Assembly: GCA_041725875.1 (NCBI GenBank)
Contig: JBGRQB010000077.1
Location: forward strand, 1-18,457
Direction of reading: 5' to 3'
Length of the DNA stretch: 18,457 bases
DNA from: JBGRQB01 sp041725875
GTDB taxonomy: Bacteria > Bacteroidota > Ignavibacteria > Ignavibacteriales > Melioribacteraceae
Shown here: in pieces, positions 1 to 7,693 of the stretch
Layout of the letters: every line of letters starts with the position of its first letter
How positions within the stretch are numbered: position 1 is the stretch's first letter
Made by a program: the position numbers and the translations under genes
Notes under the pieces: generated by a model
Seen by the model: the letters and a program-made list of their open reading frames with translations, nothing else
The model's database searches: none
What the model was told of the DNA's origin: nothing

Positions 1-278
1 AAATTGCCGAAGAAACAGCTAAGGAGAGTCTGGAACTTACACAAAACTCATATTTTGAAGGTGCGGTTTCTGTAATTCAATTGATTGATGCCCAGACAAA
101 CTATCTTCAGGCGCAGCTGGCAAGTTCAACGGCTAACTACAAATATCTTATGGCTTCTTTCCGACTCGAAAGAGCTGTGGGACATTTCTTCCTGCTGGAA
201 TCGGAAGAGAGCAACAAAAAATTTCTTGATAGAGCAAAACAACATATGATTAATAACAAAATAATAGATAAACTATGA
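1..278 (+). CDS. TolC-family outer-membrane efflux protein, C-terminal part
   Basis: Only the last 91 or so residues are in the window; the reading frame is open at the left edge, with the first complete codon at base 3. The residues are those of the last long alpha-helical hairpin of TolC/OEP proteins. They include the typical SYFEGAVSVIQLIDAQTNYL stretch, in which a GxxSxxxLxDAQ pattern precedes a helix that threads the periplasm, then a helix ending in LERAVG. TolC proteins form a trimeric outer-membrane channel that exports what the inner-membrane pump hands over. The stop codon overlaps the start of the next gene by four bases (ATGA), so the two are probably translationally coupled. Together with the adaptor and RND pump that follow, this completes a tripartite efflux system. 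The internal ATG at 81 is not the true start. Confidence 0.9.
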   Translation, partial: IAEETAKESLELTQNSYFEGAVSVIQLIDAQTNYLQAQLASSTANYKYLMASFRLERAVGHFFLLESEESNKKFLDRAKQHMINNKIIDKL

Positions 279-1360
279 AAACAGTAAAATGGATTTTAAC
301 CGCATTATTAATATTAATGATTTCTGCTTGCGGAAAAGAAGAAGTAAAAAAAGAAGTTCTTCGTCCGGTAAAATATGAAATTGTAAAAACCGCAGATGCA
401 AATAAAATAAGAACATTCAGCGGTGTTGCGAAAGCAGGAGATGAAATTGAATTAAGCTTCAGAACCAGCGGCATAATTACCCGGTTAAATGTTAAGGCAG
501 GACAAAAAATAAAAAAGGGTGCAATTTTAGCCAGACTTGACAACGTACAGGCCAATCTTGCTTATGAAAAATCGCTTTCGGCCGTAAAAAGTGCTGAATC
601 TGCGCTTCTGACTGCCAGATCAACTCTTGACAGAACCAAACTGCTTTATGAAAAAGGGAGTCGTTCGCTAAGTGATTATGAATCAGCCAGAAACTCTTAT
701 CAAAATGCGCTTGATCAGTATGAATCGGCTCAGCGAAACAAAAGTATCCAAAAATCACAAATTGAATATGGGTATATCTACGCTCCAAAATCAGGAACAA
801 TTGCACTTGTTAATAATGAACTGAATGAAAATGTAAATGCCGGACAAGTTGTTGCTGTGCTGAATGCAGGTAAAGAAATAAATATTGATGTGGGATTGCC
901 GGAAAATGTTATAAACAAAGTGAAGCTGGGGATGGAAACCGGACTCTCATTTTCAGCACTTAACAGCAAAAAGTTTAAGGGACGGGTAATTGAAGTTGCC
1001 CCTGTTGCAGATGCAAGTTCATCTACCTATCCGGTTAAAGTCAGGATAGTTGATGCTACCGAAGCAATAAAACCTGGAATGACTGTGGATGTAACTTTTA
1101 ATTTCGGGCAGCTGGATCTTGTGCGCGATAATTCAATAATAGTTCCTGTAAAAGCTGTTGGTGAAGATGGCACGGGAAATTTTGTTTTTGTTGTTGAATC
1201 TGCAGATGAAAAAACCGGAATTGTGAAGAAACAGATTATAGAACTTGGTGAACTTACCACTGACGGATTTAAGGTGAAAAAAGGATTAAATGCCGGAGAA
1301 AAAATAGCTGTTGCCGGGTTACAAACATTACTTGATGGTCAGAAAGTGAAATTAAAATAA
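275..1360 (+). CDS. RND efflux periplasmic adaptor (membrane fusion) lipoprotein
   Basis: This 361-residue protein is the bridge between an RND pump and a TolC channel. Its N-terminus is a lipoprotein signal with the lipobox ISAC, lipid-modified on Cys19, so it is expected to be anchored in the inner membrane and face the periplasm. The order is as in HlyD/AcrA adaptors: a first half-lipoyl segment (about 60-95, with GIITRLNVKAGQKIKKGAIL), an alpha-helical hairpin (about 95-160), the second half-lipoyl segment (YIYAPKSGTIA, about 163-195), a beta-barrel (about 200-275), and a membrane-proximal domain ending in GLNAGEKIAVAGLQTLLDGQKV. The length is normal for the family. It starts within the stop of the TolC gene and is followed 22 bases later by the pump, so all three are probably one transcript. 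Substrate specificity cannot be read from the sequence. Confidence 0.92.
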   Translation: MKTVKWILTALLILMISACGKEEVKKEVLRPVKYEIVKTADANKIRTFSGVAKAGDEIELSFRTSGIITRLNVKAGQKIKKGAILARLDNVQANLAYEKSLSAVKSAESALLTARSTLDRTKLLYEKGSRSLSDYESARNSYQNALDQYESAQRNKSIQKSQIEYGYIYAPKSGTIALVNNELNENVNAGQVVAVLNAGKEINIDVGLPENVINKVKLGMETGLSFSALNSKKFKGRVIEVAPVADASSSTYPVKVRIVDATEAIKPGMTVDVTFNFGQLDLVRDNSIIVPVKAVGEDGTGNFVFVVESADEKTGIVKKQIIELGELTTDGFKVKKGLNAGEKIAVAGLQTLLDGQKVKLK

Positions 1361-1382
1361 TCACTAACAAAAAGAAGAAATT

Positions 1383-4300
1383 ATGAATTTTGCAAAATTT
1401 TCTATAGAAAAAAACAGAGTGGTAATCAGTATTCTGGTGTTTGTAATGCTGATGGGAATTATGTTTTACAAATCACTTTCCCGCGATAGTATGCCTCCTT
1501 ACACAATACGAGTTGCAACAATTGTAAGTTCTTTTCCCGGTGCCAGTCCGGAACGTGTTGAGGAACTTGTTACAGATAAAATAGAAAAGGTAGCCCAGGA
1601 ATTACCGGAACTGAAAAATGTAAAAAGTACTTCCAGAACCGGACTCTCGGTTGTGAGTGTTGAACTTAAAATGGAAGTTTCAAAAGAGGATTTACAAGCT
1701 GTGTGGGACAGGCTCCGCAGAAAACTTAATGCAATAAAAGGATTACCGAATAATGTAAAACCAAATTTGAATGACGACGGAATTGGAGAAGTTTTCGGGA
1801 TTGCAGTCGGACTGACAAGTGACGGATATTCATATAAAGAGATGAAAGAATATGCTGATGATATCAGAGATGAATTAATTAAACTTGATGACGCGGCAAA
1901 AGTTGAGATAAACGGAATTCAGGAAGAAAGAGTTTTTATAAAATTTGACAACACCAAATTAAAAGCTTACGGCTTAACATCCAGTTCGCTTCAGGGAATT
2001 ATTGCAAGTACAAATATTCTCAACTCGGGCGGTGAAATAAATATTGAAGAAGAAAGAATTATTCTGGAACCAACAGGTAATTTTAATAACATTAACGATA
2101 TAAAAAATACACTTATTCCGGTTGGTAAAGGAGGCAAAGTTGTTGTGCTCGGCGATATTACAACAATTGAAAAAGGATATATTAATCCCCCGGAACAAAA
2201 AGTAAGAATTAACGGAAAAGAAGCTGTTTCTCTTCATATTTCTCTGAAAAAGGGAAGTAACATTATAAAGCTCGGCAAAGGAATAGATAAAATTGTAAAA
2301 ACCTGGATGGCGCGTCTTCCAATAGGACTTGAACTCACCAGACTCGCATCAATAGATTTTTACATCGAAAACAAAATAAGTGATTTTCTTGGTAACCTGT
2401 TTCAATCTATCGCAATTGTGCTGGCTGTAATGCTTGTCTTTTTAGGACTCAGAACCGGTCTGGTAATTGCGAGTCTGATACCAATAGTAACAATCACAAC
2501 TTTAATGATTATGGGGTTAATCGATTTAGGATTAAACCAGATCACTCTTGCAGCATTAATTATGGCTCTGGGAATGATGGTTGATAACGCAATAGTTGTT
2601 GCCGAATCAATTATGGTTAAACTTGAAGAAGGAATTGAAATAAAGAAAGCAGCAATAGAATCCTGTTCCGAATTATTTATGCCTCTTCTTATCTCCACAC
2701 TTACTACCTCTGCGGCTTTTCTATCTTTTTATATGGCAGAATCAGTAATGGGAGATATTATGGGCCCCATATTTGTAGTTATCTCAATTGCGCTTCTTTC
2801 CTCCTGGTTGATTTCTTTAAGCATCACAACGCTGTTTTGTGTTTTATTTCTCAAGATTAAAAAAGATAAAGAAAGTTTTCTGGATAGAACAATCAATCTG
2901 CTGAAAAGAAGATATAAAGATTTAATTTTGCTGGCGTTATCGTGGAAAAGAATAGTTCTGTTCAGCATTGTCGGATTGTTCTTTATATCCATATTTGGAT
3001 TTACTTTGCTCGATTTTGTATTCTTTCCTGATAGCGACAGAAATATGATCACTATTGATATAAATCTCCCGCAGGGAACCAAACTTGAAAGTACTTGCAA
3101 AACCGTAACAGCAATTGAAAATTTTATGGAATCTGAGTTAAGAACAAACAATACCAGAACTCAGGGAATTGTTGACTGGTCATCTTACATTGGCAAAGGT
3201 CCTTCTTCTTACGATCTTGGCTACAGTGCAGATGAAGCAAATTCAAATTATGCTCATATTCTGGTAAATACATCTTCGTTTGTTGTTAATGCAGAAATGG
3301 TGAAAAAACTGGATCAATTTTGCTTTAACAATTTCCCTGATGCAGATGTTAAAGTTGGTTTTCTTGCAGCAGGTGGTGGCGGAACTCCGGTGGAAATAAA
3401 GGTTTCGGGCGATAACCCCGATAAACTGACAGAAATTGCAGGAAAAATAAAAGCAAAACTTTTTAGTCTGAATGGAACCAAAAACATTAAAGATGATTGG
3501 GGTCCGAAAGGGAAGAAGTTTGTAATTGATATCGATCAGAATAAGGCGCAGGCTGCCGGAATTACAAATCAGGATATTGCAATTTCTCTTCAAACCGTGC
3601 TGGATGGTTTTCAGGCAGGAGAATTCAGGGAAGGAGATAAATCAATTCCTATTATGATGTTGAGCAACAAAGGAAAACAGCAGTCGCTGGCGTCTCTTGA
3701 AACAATGAATATTTACGGACAAAATTCAGGGAAAAGCGTTCCTTTACTTCAGGTTGCCGATATAATTCCGCAATGGCAATATTCCAAAATCAAAAGACTC
3801 GATCTTACCCGAACGATTAATATTTCTTCCGAATTAACAGCTGAAGGAAATGCCGCGGCAGTTACATCGGAAATTACGCCCTGGCTGGAAGAGCAAATGG
3901 AAGAATGGGGAGACGGCTACACTTATAAAATGGGTGGTGATGCTGAAAACAGTGCCGAAAATATGGGTGCTGTTGCAAAATATCTTCCCCTTTCTGCGTT
4001 TATTATAGTTATGCTGTTAATAATTCAGTTTAATTCATACAGAAAAACTGTAATGGTAGTAAGTACAATTCCGCTGGGAGTTATCGGAATGGTAATGGGA
4101 TTGTTTCTTTTTGGTGTTCCTTTTGGATTTATGGCATTTTTGGGAGTTATTTCACTTGCCGGAATTGTTATTAACAATGCCATTGTTTTGATTGACAGAA
4201 TTGAAATTGAGGAAAACGATTTTAAACGTGATATAAAAGATGCAATTATTGTTGCCTGTTTACAGCGTTTCAGACCAATACTCCTTGCCACATTTACTAC

Positions 4301-4484
4301 GGTTCTCGGACTTGTACCTCTTTACCTCGGCGGAGGTGAAATGTGGGAGCCAATGGCTGTTACAATTATGGTGGGATTGCTGTTCGGAACAATAATTACG
4401 CTACTCTTTATCCCGGCGTTTTACAGTGTTTTATATAAAGTAGATTATAGAGGATATGTTTTTAAGAAAGAATTATTAACTTAA
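1383..4484 (+). CDS. RND-family efflux transporter permease (AcrB/HAE type)
   Basis: At 1033 residues it has the standard length of a hydrophobe/amphiphile efflux RND pump. It shows the family's internal duplication: one transmembrane helix at 13-30, a large periplasmic loop, helices 2-6 from about 335, helix 7 near 525, a second periplasmic loop, and helices 8-12 from about 860 to 1015. The proton-relay segment in TM4 reads VDNAIVVAES, so the first aspartate of the AcrB DD pair is kept (D401) and the second is Asn (N402). In TM10 the position of the AcrB relay lysine lies in GIVINNAIVLID (N931-N932). Both variants occur in many SwrC-like RND proteins, so this is not evidence of loss of function. 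It follows its adaptor by 22 bases and precedes the channel-like gene by 4 bases. Drug, bile, fatty-acid or metal substrates cannot be told apart here. Confidence 0.93.
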   Translation: MNFAKFSIEKNRVVISILVFVMLMGIMFYKSLSRDSMPPYTIRVATIVSSFPGASPERVEELVTDKIEKVAQELPELKNVKSTSRTGLSVVSVELKMEVSKEDLQAVWDRLRRKLNAIKGLPNNVKPNLNDDGIGEVFGIAVGLTSDGYSYKEMKEYADDIRDELIKLDDAAKVEINGIQEERVFIKFDNTKLKAYGLTSSSLQGIIASTNILNSGGEINIEEERIILEPTGNFNNINDIKNTLIPVGKGGKVVVLGDITTIEKGYINPPEQKVRINGKEAVSLHISLKKGSNIIKLGKGIDKIVKTWMARLPIGLELTRLASIDFYIENKISDFLGNLFQSIAIVLAVMLVFLGLRTGLVIASLIPIVTITTLMIMGLIDLGLNQITLAALIMALGMMVDNAIVVAESIMVKLEEGIEIKKAAIESCSELFMPLLISTLTTSAAFLSFYMAESVMGDIMGPIFVVISIALLSSWLISLSITTLFCVLFLKIKKDKESFLDRTINLLKRRYKDLILLALSWKRIVLFSIVGLFFISIFGFTLLDFVFFPDSDRNMITIDINLPQGTKLESTCKTVTAIENFMESELRTNNTRTQGIVDWSSYIGKGPSSYDLGYSADEANSNYAHILVNTSSFVVNAEMVKKLDQFCFNNFPDADVKVGFLAAGGGGTPVEIKVSGDNPDKLTEIAGKIKAKLFSLNGTKNIKDDWGPKGKKFVIDIDQNKAQAAGITNQDIAISLQTVLDGFQAGEFREGDKSIPIMMLSNKGKQQSLASLETMNIYGQNSGKSVPLLQVADIIPQWQYSKIKRLDLTRTINISSELTAEGNAAAVTSEITPWLEEQMEEWGDGYTYKMGGDAENSAENMGAVAKYLPLSAFIIVMLLIIQFNSYRKTVMVVSTIPLGVIGMVMGLFLFGVPFGFMAFLGVISLAGIVINNAIVLIDRIEIEENDFKRDIKDAIIVACLQRFRPILLATFTTVLGLVPLYLGGGEMWEPMAVTIMVGLLFGTIITLLFIPAFYSVLYKVDYRGYVFKKELLT

Positions 4485-4488
4485 CATA

Positions 4489-4845
4489 ATGATTGAAAAA
4501 ATATATCCATACAGATTTGAAATATTTTTCTTTAGCCAGATAACAATACTCTTCGGATCACTTATTGCTCCGGGTCGGGTATTTGAAAACTTATTGTCAC
4601 CACTTCTTTTTCAGGTGAATTTGTTATCAGGCATTTTGTTGTTATATAGAAAAAAGAGATTAATGTGGTTCCTTGCAGGTTTGCTCATCACTGCAGGAGC
4701 CGCTATGGTTGGCGGAAGCTCAAATGGAAATCCGCCAAATTTTTTTGATTTTATAAGATTAGGAACATTATTCACTTTTTACAACATTGTTACAATAGAG
4801 ATTATCAAACAGGTTTGGCGCTCTGAATATATAACAAAAATGTGA
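4489..4845 (+). CDS. N-terminal membrane half of a split potassium-channel-like protein
   Basis: The protein has 118 residues and is almost wholly membrane, with hydrophobic segments at about 11-27, 34-53, 59-75 and 88-107 and no signal peptide. It would by itself be an unknown integral membrane protein. It stops at TGA 4843-4845 just after a run of five A (4836-4840), and the next frame carries straight on with the pore domain. If one A were added to the run, the two frames would join without a break, reading through ITKN then VILGLVSGY. The two ORFs therefore probably derive from one channel of about 228 residues with four helices plus a two-helix pore module. Whether this is a real frameshift, a sequence error, recoding, or two coupled genes cannot be decided here. 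It starts 4 bases after the RND pump stop and may belong to that transcript. Confidence 0.65.
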   Translation: MIEKIYPYRFEIFFFSQITILFGSLIAPGRVFENLLSPLLFQVNLLSGILLLYRKKRLMWFLAGLLITAGAAMVGGSSNGNPPNFFDFIRLGTLFTFYNIVTIEIIKQVWRSEYITKM

Positions 4846-5174
4846 TTTTGGGGCTTGTAAGCGGTTATATTTCAATCGGACTCATTGGCTTTTTTACTTG
4901 TCTGAGCGTTGAACTTGGTCACCAGAACTCAGTCAGCAATCTCTACATTGCCGATACTCTGGTAAACGGGGTAACAGACAGACTAATGTATTTCAGCTAT
5001 ATCACTTTAATGACAATCGGATATGGAGACATATATCCTTTAACAGCCATTGCGCAAAAAGCTACAATGTTTATTTCGCTGGCCGGACAATTTTATCTGG
5101 TGATAATTACGGCAATTGTTGTGGGTAAATATGTAAATCAGAAGTCGATGCAAACTCCGGATAAAAAAGGGTAA
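4842..5174 (+). CDS. Potassium-channel pore domain (Ion_trans_2-like), C-terminal half of the split gene
   Basis: This 110-residue ORF has the layout of a two-helix potassium-channel module: an outer helix (about 1-25), a pore helix and selectivity filter, and an inner helix (about 74-97). The filter reads TIGYGD (T58-D63), the hallmark of K+ channels, preceded by LMYFSYITLM as the pore helix. No cytoplasmic TrkA/RCK regulator domain follows; the protein ends about 15 residues after the inner helix. The only start available is GTG at 4842, which overlaps the TGA of the upstream ORF by four bases (GTGA). There is no good ribosome-binding site of its own, so expression would need coupling or a frameshift at the A run. 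A functional channel needs four pore modules, that is a tetramer. Identification of the filter is firm; independence as a gene is doubtful. Confidence 0.75.
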   Translation: MILGLVSGYISIGLIGFFTCLSVELGHQNSVSNLYIADTLVNGVTDRLMYFSYITLMTIGYGDIYPLTAIAQKATMFISLAGQFYLVIITAIVVGKYVNQKSMQTPDKKG

Positions 5175-5253
5175 ATTTATTTCTCGGGATAAACATCAGA
5201 ATTTTATTTATTTTTGATGCCGGAATTTATTTAAACTCAAATCAAGAATTTTA

Positions 5254-6057
5254 ATGAAAAAAACGATACTGATAACCCTGATGTTAATCCTTATTTCCGG
5301 TGTTTCTGCACAGGATCTGGATTTCCAGTTTTTCCCTTCAAAAAAATTATACAGCAAAAGTTACGCAGATGCACTGGAACACCAGTTTTCCCTTAACAAG
5401 CAGATGGAAACAGCTCAATGGAACGGGAACATTGGCGGCTACCTCCCGATAGTTGATATTACTCTGAACAAGAAAAATACTTTGCAGGTAACAGTTGCAT
5501 CAACAGTATTTAACACCCTGATTATAAGCGGAAAACATATTCAGGTTTATACAGTTGATTACCAGCTCGATTTTTACGGCGATATTAAATTAAAAGAAAA
5601 TACTGTTTTTAGATTTGTTTGGGGACATTTAAGCGCACACTATTCTGATGACGGAATTACAGAGCTCGGCTTTTCACCAATAAGTTATGTGCGTGATTAT
5701 TGCGGAATGAAATTACAGCAGCAGCTTCCTTCGTTAAACGGAAAAATTTATGCAGGTGCTGTTTACAATTTTCATAATGAACCAAGAACTGACAGACATA
5801 TGACTTACACCATCGGCGGTGATGCGGCTTATAAAATCAGCAACTCATTTTATTTATACGGCGCTGTTGATATCAAAATAAAATCGGAAGTGTTTTTCGG
5901 AACAACTCAAAGTTTTCAGGTTGGTTTAAGATCCAAAGAGATAAACGGCATTTCTTTCCGTCTGGCTTACACACACAGAAGAGGATTTGAAGAGCGCGGA
6001 CAAATATATGATCAGAAAGATATCAAAAATTCTGTAGGCTTCTATTTTGATTTCTAG
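5254..6057 (+). CDS. DUF1207-like predicted outer-membrane beta-barrel protein
   Basis: The 267-residue protein has a clear signal peptide (MKKTILITLMLILISGVSAQ, cleavage likely after SAQ). It is followed by alternating polar/apolar strands rich in aromatic residues, and it ends in Phe (YFDF), as beta-barrel proteins folded by BamA do. The mature start (FFPSKKLYSKSYAD, then a glycine-rich segment with GGYLPIVDI) and the end with an RGQ-containing strand resemble the DUF1207 family, whose function is unknown; I rate that family match as likely, not certain. It is followed by a DUF2279-like gene whose start overlaps its end by 11 bases, so the two are probably made together. The 79 bases upstream hold no promoter that I can defend, and the ribosome-binding site is weak. 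Confidence 0.6.
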   Translation: MKKTILITLMLILISGVSAQDLDFQFFPSKKLYSKSYADALEHQFSLNKQMETAQWNGNIGGYLPIVDITLNKKNTLQVTVASTVFNTLIISGKHIQVYTVDYQLDFYGDIKLKENTVFRFVWGHLSAHYSDDGITELGFSPISYVRDYCGMKLQQQLPSLNGKIYAGAVYNFHNEPRTDRHMTYTIGGDAAYKISNSFYLYGAVDIKIKSEVFFGTTQSFQVGLRSKEINGISFRLAYTHRRGFEERGQIYDQKDIKNSVGFYFDF

Positions 6058-6907
6058 AAAACTGAAAATATTATTCTTCGCAATTTGCTGCTTCTCCTTT
6101 TTATCTGCTCAGATTGAAACTTCAAAAGAAGAAACAACTTTCTGGAGTAAAAAAAATATTTCTACAGTCGGCATTGCATCCATTTACGCAGTGTCAATTT
6201 ATGAAGCATATACAATGTGGTGGGCTGATGATACCAGATCTTTCCATTTTCTAAAATATGAACACGATCTTTTTGAAGATCCCTGGCATTTGGGAATGGA
6301 TAAGGTTGGTCATTTTTACACTTCATACTTTTTCTATCATTTACAAAAAGATGTACTTCGCTGGGGCGGATTTTCAAAAAGTTATTCACAATATCTTTCT
6401 GCAATTTTATCCGGTTCCTTTGCTCTTTTAATTGAAGTGGGTGATGCATTTTCACCTTACGGATTTGATTATAAAGATCTGATGTTTAACCTTGCCGGAA
6501 TCGGTTACGGTTTTTTACAGGATGAATATCCTTACTTACAAAACTTCAATTTTAAATGGAGTTACATTCCTCACAACGGATTCAGCGGATTAGGAAACTT
6601 TTCCGATCAATATTACGATCAGATTTACTGGCTCACATTTGACGTTCACAATATAATTGGTAAATCTGAACATAACTTCTGGCCCAAATTTTTAAATCTG
6701 GCAATTGGTTACAGCATTTCGCAAAGTCATCCGCGCAGAAGAGAATTTACTTTCGGACTCGATCTTAATATTAAAGAAATTTTCAAAACCGAGAGTCTCG
6801 ACTGGAAATTATTAAGAAACACTGTCGACAGAATTCATATTCCAATGCCGGGAATAAAAATGAACACGCATGGGAGTCCGGTTTACAAAGGCATTTTACT
6901 AAGATAA
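6047..6907 (+). CDS. DUF2279-like exported envelope protein
   Basis: The 286-residue protein begins with a hydrophobic export signal ending in FLSAQ. The conserved core typical of DUF2279 proteins is easy to see: WHLGMDKVGHFYTSYF (about 81-96), with the invariant MDKVGH motif, then an RWGGFSKSYS segment and a membrane-like glycine-rich stretch before YGFDYKDLMFNLAG. DUF2279 proteins are described as predicted periplasmic or lipoprotein-like and have no proven function. This one has no lipobox cysteine, since its CC pair sits inside the signal and not before the mature start. The start used is TTG 6047, inside the preceding gene; no in-frame ATG precedes the signal peptide. The 11-base overlap with the DUF1207-like gene suggests a two-gene unit acting in the envelope. 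Confidence 0.65.
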   Translation: MISRKLKILFFAICCFSFLSAQIETSKEETTFWSKKNISTVGIASIYAVSIYEAYTMWWADDTRSFHFLKYEHDLFEDPWHLGMDKVGHFYTSYFFYHLQKDVLRWGGFSKSYSQYLSAILSGSFALLIEVGDAFSPYGFDYKDLMFNLAGIGYGFLQDEYPYLQNFNFKWSYIPHNGFSGLGNFSDQYYDQIYWLTFDVHNIIGKSEHNFWPKFLNLAIGYSISQSHPRRREFTFGLDLNIKEIFKTESLDWKLLRNTVDRIHIPMPGIKMNTHGSPVYKGILLR

Positions 6908-6958
6908 TTTTCAGCACTTCCTTAATTTAATAATATAAATTACCTGCTTGCTTCCGAT

Positions 6959-6980
6959 TATAATACAATGTTTTGTATTA
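6959..6980 (+). promoter_or_regulatory. Palindromic operator over a likely promoter of the nitroreductase
   Basis: A perfect 8-base inverted repeat, TAATACAA and TTGTATTA separated by TGTT, occupies 6961-6980 and ends 16 bases before the nitroreductase ATG. Its left arm overlaps TATAAT at 6959-6964, a perfect -10 hexamer, which would put the start of transcription inside the palindrome. A dimeric repressor (TetR, MarR or HxlR type, all common for flavin reductases) binding here would block transcription; this is inference. No convincing -35 box is seen, and no regulator gene is adjacent. Confidence 0.5.
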
Positions 6981-6996
6981 TTTGAAAGGAAGAAAA

Positions 6997-7602
6997 ATGA
7001 TTACGAAAGAAGCCGGAAACAAATATCCGTTAAATGAACTGATCAGAAAAAGATGGAGCCCGGTCGGGTTTTCATCCCGTGAAATAGAACCTGAAAAAAT
7101 TCAATCAATGTTTGAAGCGGCAAGATGGGCTCCGAGCAGCTACAATGAACAGCCGTGGAGTTTTATTTTTGCTACAAAACAAAATGAATCTGTTTATAAC
7201 AAAATTCTCGAATGCCTTTTTGACGGCAACACTCCCTGGGCAAAAAATGCCCCTTTGCTGATTTTAGGAATAACTTCCGAAGTATTTAGTCGTAACGAAA
7301 AACCAAACAATCACGCTGAATATGATTTGGGTCAGGCAGTTGCAAATCTCTCAATTCAAGCCACAGCAGATGGTTTATTTCTTCATCAGATGGCAGGATT
7401 TGATCCTGCGAAGGCAAAAGAATTGTTTGAAGTTCCGGATAACCACAAGGTTGTTGTGGCTGTTGCAGCAGGTTATCTTGCAGAAGAAAAAGATTTACCG
7501 GAAGCTTTTGCTGCTCGCGACTCAGGTGAACGTAAAAGAAAAGATCTTGCGGAATTTGTCTTTTCAGGCAATTTTGGCAAAAAATCTGATTTATTTAAAT
7601 AA
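6997..7602 (+). CDS. Nitroreductase-family FMN-dependent oxidoreductase
   Basis: The protein has 201 residues from the ATG at 6997, which has a good ribosome-binding site (AAAGGAAG) just upstream; the frame is open to a TTG at 6973, but that would put the site and palindrome inside the gene. The nitroreductase fold is recognisable from RKRWSPVGFS (phosphate- and FMN-binding arginines, R17 and R19), the flavin-pocket segment AARWAPSSYNEQPWSF (41-56), the DLGQAVANLSIQATADGL helix, and a late VAAGYL strand. Such enzymes use NAD(P)H and bound FMN, usually as dimers, to reduce nitro compounds, quinones or related electron acceptors; the natural substrate here is unknown. It is cytoplasmic. It has its own palindromic control site and lies in front of the hemerythrin operon, with 91 bases between them holding a separate FNR-type promoter. 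Confidence 0.9.
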   Translation: MITKEAGNKYPLNELIRKRWSPVGFSSREIEPEKIQSMFEAARWAPSSYNEQPWSFIFATKQNESVYNKILECLFDGNTPWAKNAPLLILGITSEVFSRNEKPNNHAEYDLGQAVANLSIQATADGLFLHQMAGFDPAKAKELFEVPDNHKVVVAVAAGYLAEEKDLPEAFAARDSGERKRKDLAEFVFSGNFGKKSDLFK

Positions 7603-7614
7603 AACGACAAAAGC

Positions 7615-7656
7615 TTGATTTAGATCAAGTATAAATAAATTTAATAAAGTTATACT
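7615..7656 (+). promoter_or_regulatory. FNR/DNR-type box and -10 box in class II arrangement
   Basis: TTGATTTAGATCAA at 7615-7628 matches the FNR/DNR consensus TTGATNNNNATCAA at every defined base. TATACT at 7651-7656 is a good -10 hexamer. If transcription starts at 7663, as that -10 predicts, the box centre lies at -41.5, the classical position from which CRP/FNR-family activators touch RNA polymerase. The start codon of the hemerythrin gene follows at 7694. The geometry strongly suggests activation under low oxygen or nitrosative stress; which regulator of the family acts is not known from this window. Confidence 0.75.
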
Positions 7657-7693
7657 TCAATCAGAAATAATTCAAAACAAAGCCGGAGATAAA

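Noticed and set aside
250..555. Open frame of 101 codons on the - strand inside the RND adaptor gene
   Set aside because: It lies opposite a strongly supported adaptor gene and its product has no family features; a shadow frame.
4834..4842. Programmed -1 frameshift at ACA AAA ATG in the channel gene
   Set aside because: Only the P-site AAA can re-pair after slipping; the A-site ATG to AAT cannot, and no clear downstream stimulatory hairpin is seen. Kept only as an alternative.
6973..6996. TTG start eight codons upstream for the nitroreductase
   Set aside because: It would put the ribosome-binding site AAAGGAAG and half of the palindrome inside the gene; ATG 6997 is better placed.
7322..7618. 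Second + strand frame inside the nitroreductase
   Set aside because: Overlaps the conserved nitroreductase core in another frame, has a Gln/Leu-rich product without motifs and no ribosome-binding site.
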